This document shows positions 6,545-16,567 of a stretch of 64,000 nucleotides of DNA, in pieces. The translations under genes were made by a program, and so were the position numbers. Below the pieces are notes generated by a model, which made no database searches, was not told where the DNA came from, and saw only the letters and a list, made by a program, of their open reading frames with translations. The first letter of the stretch is position 1. Each line of letters begins with the position of its first letter. The stretch lies in assembly GCF_008704855.1 (NCBI RefSeq), contig NZ_CP023691.1, positions 8,122,001 to 8,186,000 of the forward strand, in the 5' to 3' direction. The DNA comes from Streptomyces platensis. GTDB lineage: Bacteria; Actinomycetota; Actinomycetes; Streptomycetales; Streptomycetaceae.

Positions 6545-9397
6545 TCATCGCTCGGACGGGCCGGCCATCTCGGCCAGTACGGAGCGCCAGTCCTCGCCCG
6601 GCTGGAGGCGCAGGGACGGGGACAGCCGGTCGGCGTGGTAGTGCCAGCGGTGGTCGAGGTCCGGGTGGACCTCGTCCGCTTCGAGGATCTCGCTGTCACT
6701 GCCGAGCAGTCCGGTCAGCGTGGCGGCGAGGTCCTGCCAGGTGACATGGCCGCTGACGGCGTTGGCGACGCCGTGCACGGGGGCATCCAGGCAGGAGACC
6801 ACGGACCGGGCCAGGGCCGCGGCGTGCACCCAGGCCGCGCCGTACCAGGCATGGCCACCGGTACCCGGCCGGGGCAGCACCAGCGGCCGGCCCTCCCGTG
6901 CGGCCTGGTAGAGCAGACCCGTCGCACCCCAGCGCAACTGGTCCCGCAGCCGCTGGTGCGGGCCCCAGACGAGGGGGGAGCGGACGGCGCTCGCCCCGCC
7001 CCGTCCCTGCGAACCGGCGGCCCGCAGCAGCAGCGCTTCACAGTCGAGCTTCGCCTGCCCGTACGGGCTCAGCGGCTGCCCCGGGGCGGACTCCTCCGCC
7101 ACCCACTCACCGGCGGGGTGTCCATAGGCGTCCACACTGCTGACGAAGACGAACGGACCGCGCGACCAGGCGCCGACCATCGCCGCCATCGCCGTCACAT
7201 CGACCTCGGGGCGGGTGAACGTACAGGCCGCGTGGATGACCGCATCGGCGCTCTCGACGGCCTTGCGCAGCCCGTCCACGTCGGTGAGGTCGCCCTCGAT
7301 GACGTCCACCCCGTCACCGGCGACCAGATGCGCGGATTCGGGGCGGGCCAGGGCCAGCACCGGGCGGCCCTGTGCGGCCAGTTCGCGCAGCACGAAGGCG
7401 CCGACCCCGCCGGTGCCGCCGGTGACCAGGACGGTGCCCTCGCGCGAGCGCCGGGGACGGGCCGCGGTGACCGTGGGCGCGGCGGCCCGCTCCGCCGCGC
7501 GGGCGTCCAGCAGCGCGGTGACCGCGCGCGGGGTGCGGGCCTGCATGATGTCCAGGCCGGTCAGCGGCAGTGTCAGCGTCTGGCGCAGCCGCTCGGCGAG
7601 CTGCACGGCGACCAGCGAGTGACCGCCGAGGAGGAAGAAGTCGTCATCCGGACCGGGCTGACGGCCCAGCAGCGCGGTGAAGCCCTCGGTCACGGCCTCG
7701 GCGCGGGCGCCTTCCGGGGCGGGCGCGGACGGCAGACCGGGCAGCCGGGCCGGGTCGGGTGCACCGTCGGCCGTCCGCGGCAGCGTGTCCAGCAGCATCA
7801 CCGCGGCGGGCACCAACTCCGGAGCCAGCGCCGCCCGCAGACGGGAGCGGAGCTCGGCCGGGGTGGGGCCGCCGATCCCGCGCAGCACGGCATAGGCCAG
7901 GAGGGGGCCGCCGGCCGGTGTGAGCACCGCGGCCTCGGCCACCCCGGGGTGTGCGCGCAGCAGGGCCTCGGCCGGATGTGCGTCGGTCTCGTTGCGCGGC
8001 GTCGGTATCGCACCCGGCAGCTGGGACAGCCGCAGGTTTGGGTCGTCGGCGACGGCGGTGAGCAGCGCGCCGTAGTGCGTACCGAGAGCGGCCGCCGCTT
8101 CCTCGTCCAGCGCGGCCCGGCCGTACTGGACGAGGCCGGCGGGGGCGTCGGTGTCCACCAGCGCGAAGGAGAGGTCGAACTTGGCCTCGTCGGCGCCGAC
8201 CTCGACGTACTCACTCACCGTGCCCGGCAGCCGCAGGGTGGTGGGCTCGCCCAGGACGTCCGCGCTGACCCGTATCAGGGCCGTGCCGTCCGTGTCGCGG
8301 GCGGCCGCCCCGAGCCGTTCCAGGATGAGGTCGAAGGGCACCTCGCGGCTCTGCTGGGCGTCGAGCAACGCCTCCCGTACGCGCTCCACGAGCGAGGTGA
8401 AGGACGGGTCGCCGCCCGCGTTCACCCGGACCGGGAGGGTGTTGACGCACAGGCCGACCAGGCCGCGCATCTCCGCGCCCTGCCGGTGGCTGCCCGCGAC
8501 GCCGATGACCAGGTCGTCCTGGCCGGTGAAGCGGTGCAGGGCGGCGAAGCCCGCGGCCAGGGCCACGGTGAACAGGGTGGCCCGGTGCTCCCGGCCCAGC
8601 TCCCGCAGGGCCGCCGGCACCCGCGGGTCGAGCGGGGCGGTGTGTGTTCCGGCGGACCGGGCGCCACTGTCGGCGGGCGGCTGCGCGGGGCGGGGCAGAC
8701 GCAGCGGGGAGATGCCGTCGAGGCGGGCCTCCCAGTGGCGCAGGCCCTGTTCGAGGCGGTCGGCGGCGGCCTGCTCCCGCCGGGCGAAGTCCGCGTACTG
8801 CGGGGGAGCCGGCTGCTCGGCGGCGGGGCCCCCGGTGGCGGCCGCGTAGAGCGTGGCCAGTTCCCCGGCGACCGTCTCCAGCGAGGCGCCGTCCAGAGCG
8901 ATGTGATGGAACGTCAGCAGAACGGTGTGGTCCTGCGGTCCGTGCCGCAGGACCAAGGCGCGCGGTACGGGGCCGGCGGCGAGGTCGAACGGGCGGTGCG
9001 CCTCCTCGGCCAGCAGGGCGCCGGTGCCGTCGGCGGCCGTCTCCACGACGCGCAGCGTCATCGCCTCGGGTGCGGGCAGCACCTCCTGGTAGGGCTCGCC
9101 GTCCCGCTGCCCGTACCGGGTGCGCAGAATCTCGTGGCGGCGCACCAGGGTTGTCAGCGCGGAGGCCAGCGCGTCCAGGTCGAGCGGACCGCGCAGCCGG
9201 GTGGCGAACGGCACGCTGTACGAGGCGCCGCCCTGGCCCAGCCGGTCCATCAGCCACATCCGGCGCTGGGCGTGGGAGAGCGGTGCGGGCCCGTGGTGGA
9301 CGGCCTCGGGGGCGGGAGCGGGGCGGGCGGCGCGGGAGCGCGCCCGGCGCAGCAGCTCCTCCTGGAGCGCCGCTGCGGTGGGGGTGTCAGTGGGCAT
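6545..9397 (-). CDS. NRPS terminal protein: C - A-domain stub - PCP - SDR
   Basis: The protein is 950 residues. Residues 36-465 are a condensation domain with an intact HHIALDG motif (His164, His165, Asp169). Residues 475-555 match only the C-terminal subdomain of an adenylation domain; the ATP- and substrate-binding core is absent and the usual NGK lysine motif reads RTADGAPDP. A carrier domain follows with GGHSL (Ser594 for the phosphopantetheine arm). Residues 655-950 are an extended short-chain dehydrogenase domain with TGGTGGVG (659-666) and YGQAK (Tyr779, Lys783). It cannot load its own amino acid, so its carrier must be charged in trans. The SDR may release the product by reduction or modify it. 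It overlaps the preceding gene by 11 nt and ends the operon. Confidence 0.88.
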   Translation of the reverse strand: MPTDTPTAAALQEELLRRARSRAARPAPAPEAVHHGPAPLSHAQRRMWLMDRLGQGGASYSVPFATRLRGPLDLDALASALTTLVRRHEILRTRYGQRDGEPYQEVLPAPEAMTLRVVETAADGTGALLAEEAHRPFDLAAGPVPRALVLRHGPQDHTVLLTFHHIALDGASLETVAGELATLYAAATGGPAAEQPAPPQYADFARREQAAADRLEQGLRHWEARLDGISPLRLPRPAQPPADSGARSAGTHTAPLDPRVPAALRELGREHRATLFTVALAAGFAALHRFTGQDDLVIGVAGSHRQGAEMRGLVGLCVNTLPVRVNAGGDPSFTSLVERVREALLDAQQSREVPFDLILERLGAAARDTDGTALIRVSADVLGEPTTLRLPGTVSEYVEVGADEAKFDLSFALVDTDAPAGLVQYGRAALDEEAAAALGTHYGALLTAVADDPNLRLSQLPGAIPTPRNETDAHPAEALLRAHPGVAEAAVLTPAGGPLLAYAVLRGIGGPTPAELRSRLRAALAPELVPAAVMLLDTLPRTADGAPDPARLPGLPSAPAPEGARAEAVTEGFTALLGRQPGPDDDFFLLGGHSLVAVQLAERLRQTLTLPLTGLDIMQARTPRAVTALLDARAAERAAAPTVTAARPRRSREGTVLVTGGTGGVGAFVLRELAAQGRPVLALARPESAHLVAGDGVDVIEGDLTDVDGLRKAVESADAVIHAACTFTRPEVDVTAMAAMVGAWSRGPFVFVSSVDAYGHPAGEWVAEESAPGQPLSPYGQAKLDCEALLLRAAGSQGRGGASAVRSPLVWGPHQRLRDQLRWGATGLLYQAAREGRPLVLPRPGTGGHAWYGAAWVHAAALARSVVSCLDAPVHGVANAVSGHVTWQDLAATLTGLLGSDSEILEADEVHPDLDHRWHYHADRLSPSLRLQPGEDWRSVLAEMAGPSER

Positions 9398-11300
9398 CGG
9401 TGTCCTCCGGGGCGCCGGGGCGCAGATCGCTGTGCGCGGCGAGCAGGGCCCGCTCGACCAGCGTGGCGTGTCCCGCCACCGTGGGGGTGGCGAAGAAGTC
9501 GGCGAGGGTCAGCTCGACACCGAGCTCCTCGCGCAGATCGTCGGTGACGGCCAGCGCCAGCAGCGAGTGGCCGCCCAGCGCGAGGAAGTCGGCGTCCGCG
9601 CGGGCGACTTCACGGCCCAGCGAACGGCTCCAGATCTCGGCGACGGCCTGCTCCAGCGGGCCGAGCGGACCGGCCGGGGCGCCGGGCGCGTCCGTTGCGA
9701 CGAGGTCCGTCAGGGCGCGGCGGTCGACCTTGCCGGAGGGCGTGAGCGGCAGCGCGTCGATGAGCCGCACCTCATCGGGCACCAGATGGGCGGGCAGGAC
9801 GGCGGCGAGCCGCTCGCGCAGCGCGTCAGGGCGGGGGACCGGCCCGGACGCGGCCACGACGAACGCGGCCAGCCGGGCGTCGTCGGGGGAGGGGCGGTGC
9901 ACGGTCACGGCCGCGTCGGCCACCTCGGGCCGCTCCCGCAGGGCGTGTTCGATCTCCGCCGGTTCGATCCGGAAGCCGCGGATCTTCACCTGGTCGTCGG
10001 TGCGCCCGTGGTAGTCGAGCAGCCCGTCCGGGCGCCGGGAGACGAGGTCGCCGGTGCGGTAGAGGCGCCCCAGTTCGGGGTGCTGGACGAAGCGCTCGGC
10101 GGTCAGCTCCGGCTGGCCGGTGTAGCCGTGCGCCAGCCGGCTGCCGCCGATCCACAGTTCGCCCTGCGCACCGTCCTCGACCGGCCGGCCGGTGGCGTCG
10201 AGGAGATGCACGGCCGCCCCGGCGATCGAACGGCCGATGGGCACCTGGCCGTCGCAGTCGGCGTCGGTGACCCGGTGGGTGGTGGTGAAGGTCGTCGCCT
10301 CCGTCGGCCCGTAGCCGTTGACCAGCTCCAGCCAGGGGAAGGCCCGCAGGACCGCGCGGGCATGGTGCGCGGACATGGCTTCGCCGCCGACGATCACCGT
10401 GCGCAGCGCCGAGAAGATCCGGGAGCGGCGGCCGGCCAGCTGGTGGAAGAGCGCGGTGGTGAAGAAGGCGACGGTGACGCCGTGCCGCTCCACATGCCGG
10501 GCCAGGTCCTCGAACGACGGCCGTTCGTCGGTGCACACCACGACCGCGGCGCCGTTGGCCAGGGCGCCCCACACCTCGAACGTCGAGGCGTCGAAGGTCA
10601 TCGGGGAGTGGAAGAGCACCCGGTCGCGGGCGGTGAGCGTGAGATACGCGGGGTCGGAGACCAGCTCGGCGATCGCGCTGTGCGGCACCGCCACGCCCTT
10701 GGGGCGGCCGGTGGAGCCCGAGGTGAACATGATGAACGCGGTGGCGTCCGGGCCCGGTTCGGCCGCCGGGGCGCAGTCGCCGTCCACCGGCGGCTCACCG
10801 GGCAGCGCGAGAGTGGCGCCGGTGAGTGCCGCGGACTCCAGGAGCTTGCTGTCGCCGACGGTCAGCGTCGCGCCCGCTTCGGCGGCCAGGGCCTCGGAAC
10901 GGGCACGCGGATGCGCCGGGTCGAGCGGCACACACACGGCGCCCGCCCACCACAGCGCGAGCTGGGCGACGACCGTCCGGGCGCAGCGGGGCATCAGCAG
11001 GGCGACGGAGTCACCCGGCCCCACACCGTGCGTCCGCAGGTGCGCGGCGAGCGCCCGGCCCGCCGTGACCAGCTGTGCATAGGTGAGCGTGCTGTCGCCG
11101 TCCGCCACGGCCAGGGCGTGCGGGGTCCGTGCGGCGTGCCAGGCCACGAGGGCCGGCAGACCGGCCGAGGGCGCGGGCCGGCCGGCCGCGGTGGGCTCAC
11201 CGGACGGGCGGTGTGCGGGGGACGGGGTGCCTTCGGTGGGCACGGGGCCTTCCTTCCGGGTGTCGGGCAAGGACAAGGACGCGGGGGTGCGGGCGGTCAT
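9387..11300 (-). CDS. NRPS A-PCP protein (valine-like pocket)
   Basis: An adenylation domain (about residues 55-550) carries FTSGSTGRPKG, YGPTE, LYRTGDL, KIRGFRIE and PLTPSGKVDRR. A carrier domain follows with GGHSL (Ser579). Reading the pocket by hand against GrsA gives D-A-F-F-I-G-G-T-F-K, close to published valine codes, so an aliphatic amino acid is likely. It has no condensation domain and must work with one in trans. The ATG at 11300 follows the upstream stop (TGAG-ATG), which suggests translational coupling. A GTG at 11243 with GGAAGGAAGG just upstream is a serious alternative start. Loaded substrate probably passes to the downstream C-PCP-SDR protein. Confidence 0.9.
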   Translation of the reverse strand: MTARTPASLSLPDTRKEGPVPTEGTPSPAHRPSGEPTAAGRPAPSAGLPALVAWHAARTPHALAVADGDSTLTYAQLVTAGRALAAHLRTHGVGPGDSVALLMPRCARTVVAQLALWWAGAVCVPLDPAHPRARSEALAAEAGATLTVGDSKLLESAALTGATLALPGEPPVDGDCAPAAEPGPDATAFIMFTSGSTGRPKGVAVPHSAIAELVSDPAYLTLTARDRVLFHSPMTFDASTFEVWGALANGAAVVVCTDERPSFEDLARHVERHGVTVAFFTTALFHQLAGRRSRIFSALRTVIVGGEAMSAHHARAVLRAFPWLELVNGYGPTEATTFTTTHRVTDADCDGQVPIGRSIAGAAVHLLDATGRPVEDGAQGELWIGGSRLAHGYTGQPELTAERFVQHPELGRLYRTGDLVSRRPDGLLDYHGRTDDQVKIRGFRIEPAEIEHALRERPEVADAAVTVHRPSPDDARLAAFVVAASGPVPRPDALRERLAAVLPAHLVPDEVRLIDALPLTPSGKVDRRALTDLVATDAPGAPAGPLGPLEQAVAEIWSRSLGREVARADADFLALGGHSLLALAVTDDLREELGVELTLADFFATPTVAGHATLVERALLAAHSDLRPGAPEDTDAH

Positions 11301-11301
11301 C

Positions 11302-13227
11302 TCAGGCACCCGCCGGCTGCCGGGCGGCACGCTCATCGACGAGCCGGGCCACGGCGCGCAGATCCGGCTGGCGGAGCAGCTCGGGGGCGCGCAGCCGTAT
11401 TCCGCTGTCCTTCTCGATGACGGTCAGCAGCCGGGCGGCGAGCACGGAGGTGCCGCCCGCCTCGGTGAAGTTGTCCGCCAGGGAGGTCCCGGGCCGGCCG
11501 AGCACATCGCGGGCGGCGCTCAGCACGAGCCGCTCACCGGGGGTGGCGCCGGCGGGCTCGTCACCGTCCGGGGCGCTCCCGTCCGGGGCGGCGCCGGGAC
11601 GGGACGCGAGGGACTCGGCCGCCCGACGGGTGAGTTCGGCGCGGTCCACCTTGCCGTTGGCGTCCAGCGGGAAGGAGTCCACGATCCGTACGTCCGAGGG
11701 AACGGCCTGCTCGGGCAGCCAGGTCCGCAGGGCCGGCAGCAGCGCGTCCGCGGTGAGCACGGCACCGGCCGCCGCCCGTACGTACGCCACCAGACGGGCC
11801 CGGCCGTCGGCGGTGCGCGGCGCGGTGACGACGGCGCTCAGGACCGCCGGGTCCTGCTCGAACGCGGCCTCCACCTCGGCCGGTTCGATCCGCACCCCGC
11901 TGACCTTGACCTGGTCGTCGAGGCGGCCGAGGAACTCCAGCTGCCCGTCGGCCGCCATCCGCACCCGGTCCCCGGTGCGGTACACCCGCTCCACACCCGG
12001 CAGTTCGAGGCCCTCGGGCACGGCAATGAAGCGGCGCGCGGTCAGCTCGGGGTCCAGATAGCCGAGCGCCAGCCCGCTGCCGCCGATGAGAAGTTCGCCC
12101 TCCGTACCGTGCTCGACGGGCCGGCCGTCCGCATCGGCGACGAGCACGGTCACGCCCGGTACGGGGTGGCCGATCGGGGGCGCGGAGTCCGTGCCCGCCA
12201 CGCTGTCCGTGCCGTGCATGGCGTAGGTGGTGGCGACCACCGTCGCCTCGGCCGGGCCGTAGGCGTTGTGGACGGTGGCGGTCACCTCGGCGCCGGGGCG
12301 GCGGCGCATCCGGTCACCGCCGACGAACAGATGACGCAGCCTCAGATCTTGCGGCCAGGGCCGGTCCAGCAGCGGCTCGACCATCGGGGTCGCCGCGACC
12401 GCCACCGACAGCCCGGCGGTGCGCCACCAGTCGGCGAGCACCACGGAGTCCCAGCGGACCTCGTCCGGCGCGGGCACCAGCGCCGCTCCGGACGTCAGCC
12501 CGGCCCACAGCTCCAGCAGATGAGGGTCGAAGGCGACGCCGATCAGCAGCGACTGCCGGTCACCGGGGCCGAGCCCGGTTGTGGCGCGGTACCAGTCCAG
12601 CAGTCCGCCGAGCGCGGGCTCACCGACGGCCACGGCCTTGGGGCGGCCGGTGGAGCCGGAGGTCAGCACGGCGTAGAACGCCCCGGCGGGCGCGGAGTGC
12701 GCGGTGGCACCGGGTGCGGCGAAGGCCGCCACGACCGTGGTGGTGGCATTGGTTCCCTCGCCGGGCAGCGCCAGATCCAGCCGGTCGCCCGCCCGGTGCC
12801 GGGGCGGCAGCAGCTCCGGATCGCCGATCAGACAGCCGACGTTCAGATCCTCGGTGACGGCGCCGGTGCGGCGCTCCCCGGGGCGGGGCCCCAGCGGCAG
12901 ATAGACGGCGCCGATCCTGGCGAGCGCGACGGCGGTCACCACGAGGGCGGCCGATCGGTCCAGGCAGACGCCGACCAGGTCCCCGGGCCGTACCCGGGCA
13001 CGCAGCGCGGACGCGGCCTCGTCGGCGGCGGCGCCGATCTGCCGGTACGTCCAGCTGTGCGCCCCGTCGATCACCGCGGGCGCGTCGGGGGAGCGGCGGA
13101 CCCACTCCTCGAAGCGGGCCAGGACCTCGGTCGCGCCGTCGGTGGCGGGACGCGCGCCGTGCGCGATGCTGAGCGCACCGGCGGTCGTCGGGGCCGCCGT
13201 CCGGGCGGTCATCGGCTGGGTGGTCAT
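11302..13227 (-). CDS. NRPS A-PCP protein (unrecognised specificity)
   Basis: The 641-residue protein has an adenylation domain with LTSGSTGRPKAVAV, YGPAE in place of YGPTE, VYRTGDRVR, KVSGVRIE and PLDANGKVDR. A carrier domain follows with GGTSV (Ser594). The hand-read pocket is D-P-L-V-F-G-A-V-V-K, which I do not recognise; Pro at the second position often goes with non-proteinogenic substrates, but that is only a hint. There is no condensation domain. The ATG at 13227 overlaps the upstream stop as ATGA. A long upstream extension of the frame is shadow sequence inside the preceding gene. Confidence 0.88.
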   Translation of the reverse strand: MTTQPMTARTAAPTTAGALSIAHGARPATDGATEVLARFEEWVRRSPDAPAVIDGAHSWTYRQIGAAADEAASALRARVRPGDLVGVCLDRSAALVVTAVALARIGAVYLPLGPRPGERRTGAVTEDLNVGCLIGDPELLPPRHRAGDRLDLALPGEGTNATTTVVAAFAAPGATAHSAPAGAFYAVLTSGSTGRPKAVAVGEPALGGLLDWYRATTGLGPGDRQSLLIGVAFDPHLLELWAGLTSGAALVPAPDEVRWDSVVLADWWRTAGLSVAVAATPMVEPLLDRPWPQDLRLRHLFVGGDRMRRRPGAEVTATVHNAYGPAEATVVATTYAMHGTDSVAGTDSAPPIGHPVPGVTVLVADADGRPVEHGTEGELLIGGSGLALGYLDPELTARRFIAVPEGLELPGVERVYRTGDRVRMAADGQLEFLGRLDDQVKVSGVRIEPAEVEAAFEQDPAVLSAVVTAPRTADGRARLVAYVRAAAGAVLTADALLPALRTWLPEQAVPSDVRIVDSFPLDANGKVDRAELTRRAAESLASRPGAAPDGSAPDGDEPAGATPGERLVLSAARDVLGRPGTSLADNFTEAGGTSVLAARLLTVIEKDSGIRLRAPELLRQPDLRAVARLVDERAARQPAGA

Positions 13228-16200
13228 CGGGACTCCGTCACGGTGGTCGAGGCGGCGGGAACGGGCGAGGGGCGGCCGGCGGCAGCGGTGCCGACGGCGG
13301 CGAGCGCGGCGGCCTGGTCGGTCAGCACCGGGTTCTGGAACAGCAGCCGCAGCGGCGGGCGCTGTCCCAGCCGGGGCTCCAGCCAGGAGGCCAGCTGCGC
13401 GGCGAGCAGCGAGTGGCCACCGGACCGGAAGAAGTCCGAGGACACATCGAAGCGCTCGTGGCCCAGGGCCTCGCGCCAGCCCTCGACGAGCAGCGCGGTC
13501 ATCGGATCGGCCGGCTCCACCGGCTGCCCGGCGCCGGACTCCCCGGCGGGGGCGGCCGGTTCCAGCGCGGCGGCGCTGCGGGTGAGCGCGGTCCGGTTCG
13601 GCTTGCCGCCGGCCAGCCGCGGCATGACGTCGAGCCGGGCCCAGCGCCCCGGGACGAGGGCGCTCGGCAGCCGTCGGCTCAGCTCCGTGTGCAACGCCTG
13701 CTCGTCCCACGGCCCGTCGTCGTCCGAGCCCTCCAGGAAGCCGACCAGCCGGGGCCCGCCGGGGGCCTCGCGGTCCAGGACGACGGCGCAGGACCGCCCG
13801 CCGAGCGCGGCCGAGGCGGCCGCCTCCACCTCTTCCAGTTCGATGCGGTAACCCCGCAGCTTGATCTGGTTGTCCAGGCGCCCCAGGAAGTACAGCAGCC
13901 CGTCGAGACCCCGGTAGCCACGGTCACCGGTGAGGTAGACCCGCTCCCCGCCGAGCGCCTCGACGCGGCGGAACCGGGCGTCGGTGGCCTCGGCGTTGCC
14001 CACATAGCCCTCGGCCAACCCCGCCCCGGCGATGGCCAGTTCACCGACCGCGCCGTCCGGCAGCGGCCGCTGGTGGGCGTCCAGGACATGGACCCGCTCG
14101 CCCGGCAGCTCGGTGCCGAGCGGGATCTCCGCACCCTCGGTGAGGCCGTCCCGGGTGATCTCGTGGACGGTGGAGCTGATCGCTGCCTCGGTGACGCCGT
14201 AGACGTTGAGCACGGTGCTGTCGGTGTCGGCCAGGAACGCGCGCAGCGCATCCGCCGGGATCCGCTCCCCGCCGAGCACCAGCAGCCGCGGCGCCCAGTG
14301 ACCGTCCCGCAGTGCCGGGCGCATCTCCTGACGGGTGGCCAGGAAGTAGCTGGTGGGCAGATTGGCCACCGTGACCCGGGCGGCGACCAGCAGTTCGGCC
14401 AGCTCGGTGCCGGTCGGCACCTCGCGCTCGGGGACGACGAGGCAGGCCCCGGCGTACAGCGACGGCAGCACCTCTTCGAGGGCCACATCGAACGACGGCT
14501 GGGCGAACAGCAGCACCCGGTCACCCGCACCCAGGCCGAACCGCTCGGCCGCGCCGGTCAGATGGTTCTCCAGCGCCGCGCGGCCGACGGCGACGGGCTT
14601 GGGGATGCCGGTCGAGCCGGAGGTGTGAATGAGGTACGCGGCACCGGGCACGGTCTCCGCCGCCCGCGCCGGCGGCAGGACCGCGGCGTCGACGGCGGCC
14701 GACGGCAACCCCTCGGGAACGGTGACGGGGGCGTCCGCCGAGGTCAGCACCAGCGCCGGGCGCAGCCGCTCCAGCAGCAGCGCCAGCCGGGCCGGCGGAT
14801 CGGACGGCGAGAGCGGGCAGTACACCGCCCCCGTCCGCAGACAAGCCAGCAGCGTCACGACCGAGTCGGCACCGCGGGGCAGCACGGCGGCCACCGGCTG
14901 ACCGGCGGTCACCCCCGCCGCCAGCATCCGCTGCGCGAGCGCCGCGACCCGGTCCGCCAGGTCGCCGTAGGTGAGCCGGCGGGCGCCGACGAGCAGCGCG
15001 GGCAGCGAACGGTCGTGGGCGGTGGCGGGGTCGAGCGGGTCGTGACCCGGCGCCTGCGGAGCGGCGGCCGGCAGGGCCGCCGGTACCGGCGGCGGCGCCA
15101 GGTCCGCCAGGGCGGTGCCGGGCGCGTCGAGATACGCCCGCAGCAGGTCGAGGAACCGCCCGGCCAGCAGCTTCGCCACATCCTCGCCGAACAGGTCGGC
15201 GTCGTAGTCCCAGACCAGCGTCATGCCCGGTGCGCCGTGCCGGGGACCGACGCCGCGGCGGTCGTCCGGCAGCAGCACCACGTCCAGGTCGAACCGGGTG
15301 GTGCCGGTGTTGAAGCCCTCGAACAGGGTGATGTCCAGGCCGGGCACCTCGATGTCGGGCAGCTCGGCGTCGTGCGCGCTGAACATCACGTCGAACAGCG
15401 GGTTGTCCGCCCCCGAGGTGTGCAGCCCGAGCGCGCGGGTCAGCTCCTGGATCGGCACCTCCTGGTGCGGCAGCGCACGGATGAGGGTGTCGGTCACCTC
15501 GTCCATGGACTCCTCGGCCGGGGCGGCCGGGTCCAGCCGGAGCGGGAGCGGGATGGTGTTGACGAACATCCCCACGGCGTCCTCGAAACCGCGCGGACGG
15601 TTGCCGACCGCGGTGCCGATCACCATCTGCGCGCGGCCGCTGTGCCGGCGCAGCAGCTCGGCGAACAGCCCGAGGAGGGTGGCGAACGGGGTCAGGCCAC
15701 GGTCGCGGGCGTGGGCACGCAGGCGCTCCGCCAGATCCGCCCCGATCGACTGGCGCAACTGGCCGCCGTGGTGCCGCCGCCGGGCACCGGGCCGGGCCAG
15801 ACCGGGCAGCGGCAGGTCGTAGGACTTGTCCCGCAGCGCCTCGGCCCAGAACTCCAGACCGTCCCGGCGCTCCGCGGTCGCCTCGTCCCCGGACCGGGCC
15901 CGGACATGGTCGGCGTACGAGGAAGCGGTCGGCAGCTCCACCGGCTCACCCAGGACGCGGCCCCGGTAGACGGTGAACACGTCCCGCAGCAGGATCGCGA
16001 ACGAGTGGCCGTCGTGGATCAGATGGTGTTCGACGTGGATGAGCCGGTGCCGCTCGTCCGCCAGCCGGACCAGCGTCCAGCGCAGCAGCGGTGCCTCGTA
16101 GGTGTCGAGCGGGGTCTCCGCCTCGGTGCGCAGCAGCTCCTGGAACGCGGCCTCCGGGTCCGCCGCCCCGCTCAGGTCCACCGTGCGCAGCCGCGGCGCA

Positions 16201-16424
16201 CAGGCCGCGGCGACCCGCTGTCCCGGCATCGCCCCGGCGACGGCGACGAGTTCCAGCCGCAGACCGGCGTGCCGGTCGAGGGTGGCGGCGAGTCCGTCGC
16301 GCAGCGCGTCGGTGTCGAGCGGGCCCCACAGGTCGAGGGCGGCGGTGAAGTTGTAGGCGCGGCTGCCCGGTTGCACCTGTTCGTGCAGCCAGACGATCTC
16401 CTGCGAGGAGGAGAGCGGAAGCAT
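13224..16424 (-). CDS. NRPS C-A-PCP module
   Basis: The protein is 1066 residues. The condensation domain begins at MLPLSSSQEIVWLHEQ and has HHLIHDG (His133, His134, Asp138). The adenylation domain carries HTSGSTGIPKP, the variant YGVTE, VYLTGDRGYR, KLRGYRIE and LAGGKPNR. The carrier domain has GGHSL (Ser1005). The hand-read pocket is D-V-E-N-V-G-V-I-S-K; Glu at position 239 recalls codes for basic or hydroxylated-ornithine-type substrates, so a basic residue is a weak guess. The ATG at 16424 has AGGGA upstream and starts exactly at the C-domain. It is the only complete elongation module in the cluster. Confidence 0.9.
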   Translation of the reverse strand: MLPLSSSQEIVWLHEQVQPGSRAYNFTAALDLWGPLDTDALRDGLAATLDRHAGLRLELVAVAGAMPGQRVAAACAPRLRTVDLSGAADPEAAFQELLRTEAETPLDTYEAPLLRWTLVRLADERHRLIHVEHHLIHDGHSFAILLRDVFTVYRGRVLGEPVELPTASSYADHVRARSGDEATAERRDGLEFWAEALRDKSYDLPLPGLARPGARRRHHGGQLRQSIGADLAERLRAHARDRGLTPFATLLGLFAELLRRHSGRAQMVIGTAVGNRPRGFEDAVGMFVNTIPLPLRLDPAAPAEESMDEVTDTLIRALPHQEVPIQELTRALGLHTSGADNPLFDVMFSAHDAELPDIEVPGLDITLFEGFNTGTTRFDLDVVLLPDDRRGVGPRHGAPGMTLVWDYDADLFGEDVAKLLAGRFLDLLRAYLDAPGTALADLAPPPVPAALPAAAPQAPGHDPLDPATAHDRSLPALLVGARRLTYGDLADRVAALAQRMLAAGVTAGQPVAAVLPRGADSVVTLLACLRTGAVYCPLSPSDPPARLALLLERLRPALVLTSADAPVTVPEGLPSAAVDAAVLPPARAAETVPGAAYLIHTSGSTGIPKPVAVGRAALENHLTGAAERFGLGAGDRVLLFAQPSFDVALEEVLPSLYAGACLVVPEREVPTGTELAELLVAARVTVANLPTSYFLATRQEMRPALRDGHWAPRLLVLGGERIPADALRAFLADTDSTVLNVYGVTEAAISSTVHEITRDGLTEGAEIPLGTELPGERVHVLDAHQRPLPDGAVGELAIAGAGLAEGYVGNAEATDARFRRVEALGGERVYLTGDRGYRGLDGLLYFLGRLDNQIKLRGYRIELEEVEAAASAALGGRSCAVVLDREAPGGPRLVGFLEGSDDDGPWDEQALHTELSRRLPSALVPGRWARLDVMPRLAGGKPNRTALTRSAAALEPAAPAGESGAGQPVEPADPMTALLVEGWREALGHERFDVSSDFFRSGGHSLLAAQLASWLEPRLGQRPPLRLLFQNPVLTDQAAALAAVGTAAAGRPSPVPAASTTVTESR

Positions 16425-16567
16425 GGGCGATCCCTGAGGTCGTCGGGTCTTGGTGTGCTCGGCCGGGGCATGATCGGGCCCGGCCGGTGGGGTGCGCGGA
16501 CCGCGCCGCGGATCGCGCGGCGGGTCCGGCGGGGTCGGTAGGTGAGGGTGCGGGGCGGGGCCCCGGG

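Noticed and set aside
6545..7460. Calling the last NRPS domain a standard thioester reductase
   Set aside because: The length and motifs differ (TGGTGGVG, no typical R-domain segments); it is better described as an extended SDR of unknown action.
6500..9547. A 1015-codon plus-strand frame opposite the terminal NRPS gene
   Set aside because: The sense strand has clear NRPS motifs; the opposite frame is Gly/Arg/Gln-rich with no motif and arises from codon bias. The similar plus-strand frames at 11083-13851 and 13413-16541 were rejected for the same reason.
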